A DNA stretch of 5,129 nt, from NCBI GenBank assembly GCA_004554425.1, contig SFMI01000124.1:1-5129 (forward strand), given 5' to 3'. The stretch comes from Candidatus Saccharimonadota bacterium (lineage in GTDB: Bacteria; Eremiobacterota; Xenobia; Xenobiales; Xenobiaceae). Made by a program: the position numbers and the translations under genes. Position 1 is the first letter of the stretch; each line of letters starts with the position of its first letter. The notes beneath the pieces were generated by a model that saw only the letters and a program-made list of their open reading frames with translations, was not told the DNA's origin and searched no databases. Positions 5,105 to 5,129 of this stretch are shown piece by piece.

Positions 5105-5129
5105 CTAAAACTTTCATTTCTTTATCTAA
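5061..5129 (-). CDS. C-terminal end of an unrecognised protein, cut by the window edge
   Basis: A minus-strand frame enters from the right edge and ends at TAA (5063-5061). The 22 visible residues (LDKEMKVLVEQAIIDKYQKT, then YG) are strongly helix-forming and charged, like the C-terminus of a small cytoplasmic protein; composition alone does not identify it. The stop lies 99 bases before the spoVG ATG in the same orientation, so the two are probably co-transcribed. Whether the true gene ends here or continues after a frameshift at the homopolymer at 5072-5077 is unclear. Confidence 0.4.
   Translation of the reverse strand, partial: LDKEMKVLVEQAIIDKYQKTYG

Noticed and set aside
1..5129. CRISPR array, tRNA, rRNA or insertion sequence
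   Set aside because: No regularly spaced repeats, no T-loop-like GTTCGAATC sequence, no rRNA-like stretch and no transposase-like frame were seen.

Overview
This 5.1 kb window is bacterial chromosomal DNA. It holds three well-formed, recognisable genes, one divergent family member and several fragments. A YgeY-type M20 hydrolase beside a hexameric-type glutamate dehydrogenase, plus a SpoVG homologue, suggests an anaerobic amino-acid-fermenting bacterium. Synergistota or an anaerobic Bacillota lineage would fit. This is inference from gene content only; no rRNA or tRNA is present to fix the taxonomy.

Left part (1-440): a decayed chemotaxis-related stretch on the minus strand. A short reading frame (398 down to 159) contains a piece resembling the signalling tip of a methyl-accepting chemotaxis protein, preceded by a CheW-like strand. 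It ends at a TAA, yet the same frame stays open to 90. At the extreme left edge a second minus-strand frame, weakly like the start of an Hpt/CheA-type protein, runs off the window.

Next (440-1501, +) is a 353-residue protein that I read as a full-length but strongly diverged member of the Sua5/YrdC/YwlC threonylcarbamoyl-AMP synthase family. It has the usual length and two-domain order, but the segments that bind ATP and threonine in the family appear to be lost, and a cysteine cluster occupies one of them.

Centre: 1502-1773 is a repeat-rich intergenic region with a plausible promoter, several inverted repeats and a possible Cys-Cys-Cys micro-ORF that overlaps the start of the next gene. It leads into ygeY (1774-2979, +). 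A second intergenic region (2980-3254), with GC-rich hairpins and an extended -10 promoter, leads into glutamate dehydrogenase (3255-4535, +). These two genes look well expressed (good ribosome binding sites, many C-ending codons) and fit catabolism of amino acids or nitrogenous compounds, with 2-oxoglutarate and ammonium produced by the dehydrogenase.

Right part: a strong hairpin terminator (4603-4646) separates glutamate dehydrogenase from a convergent spoVG (4961 to 4653, -). Upstream of spoVG on the same strand are the last 22 codons of an unrecognised gene, and a 48-codon frame whose TGA overlaps the spoVG ATG.

I see no CRISPR array, insertion sequence, tRNA or rRNA. The most unusual items are the apparently catalytically dead Sua5-like protein and the architecture of the ygeY leader.
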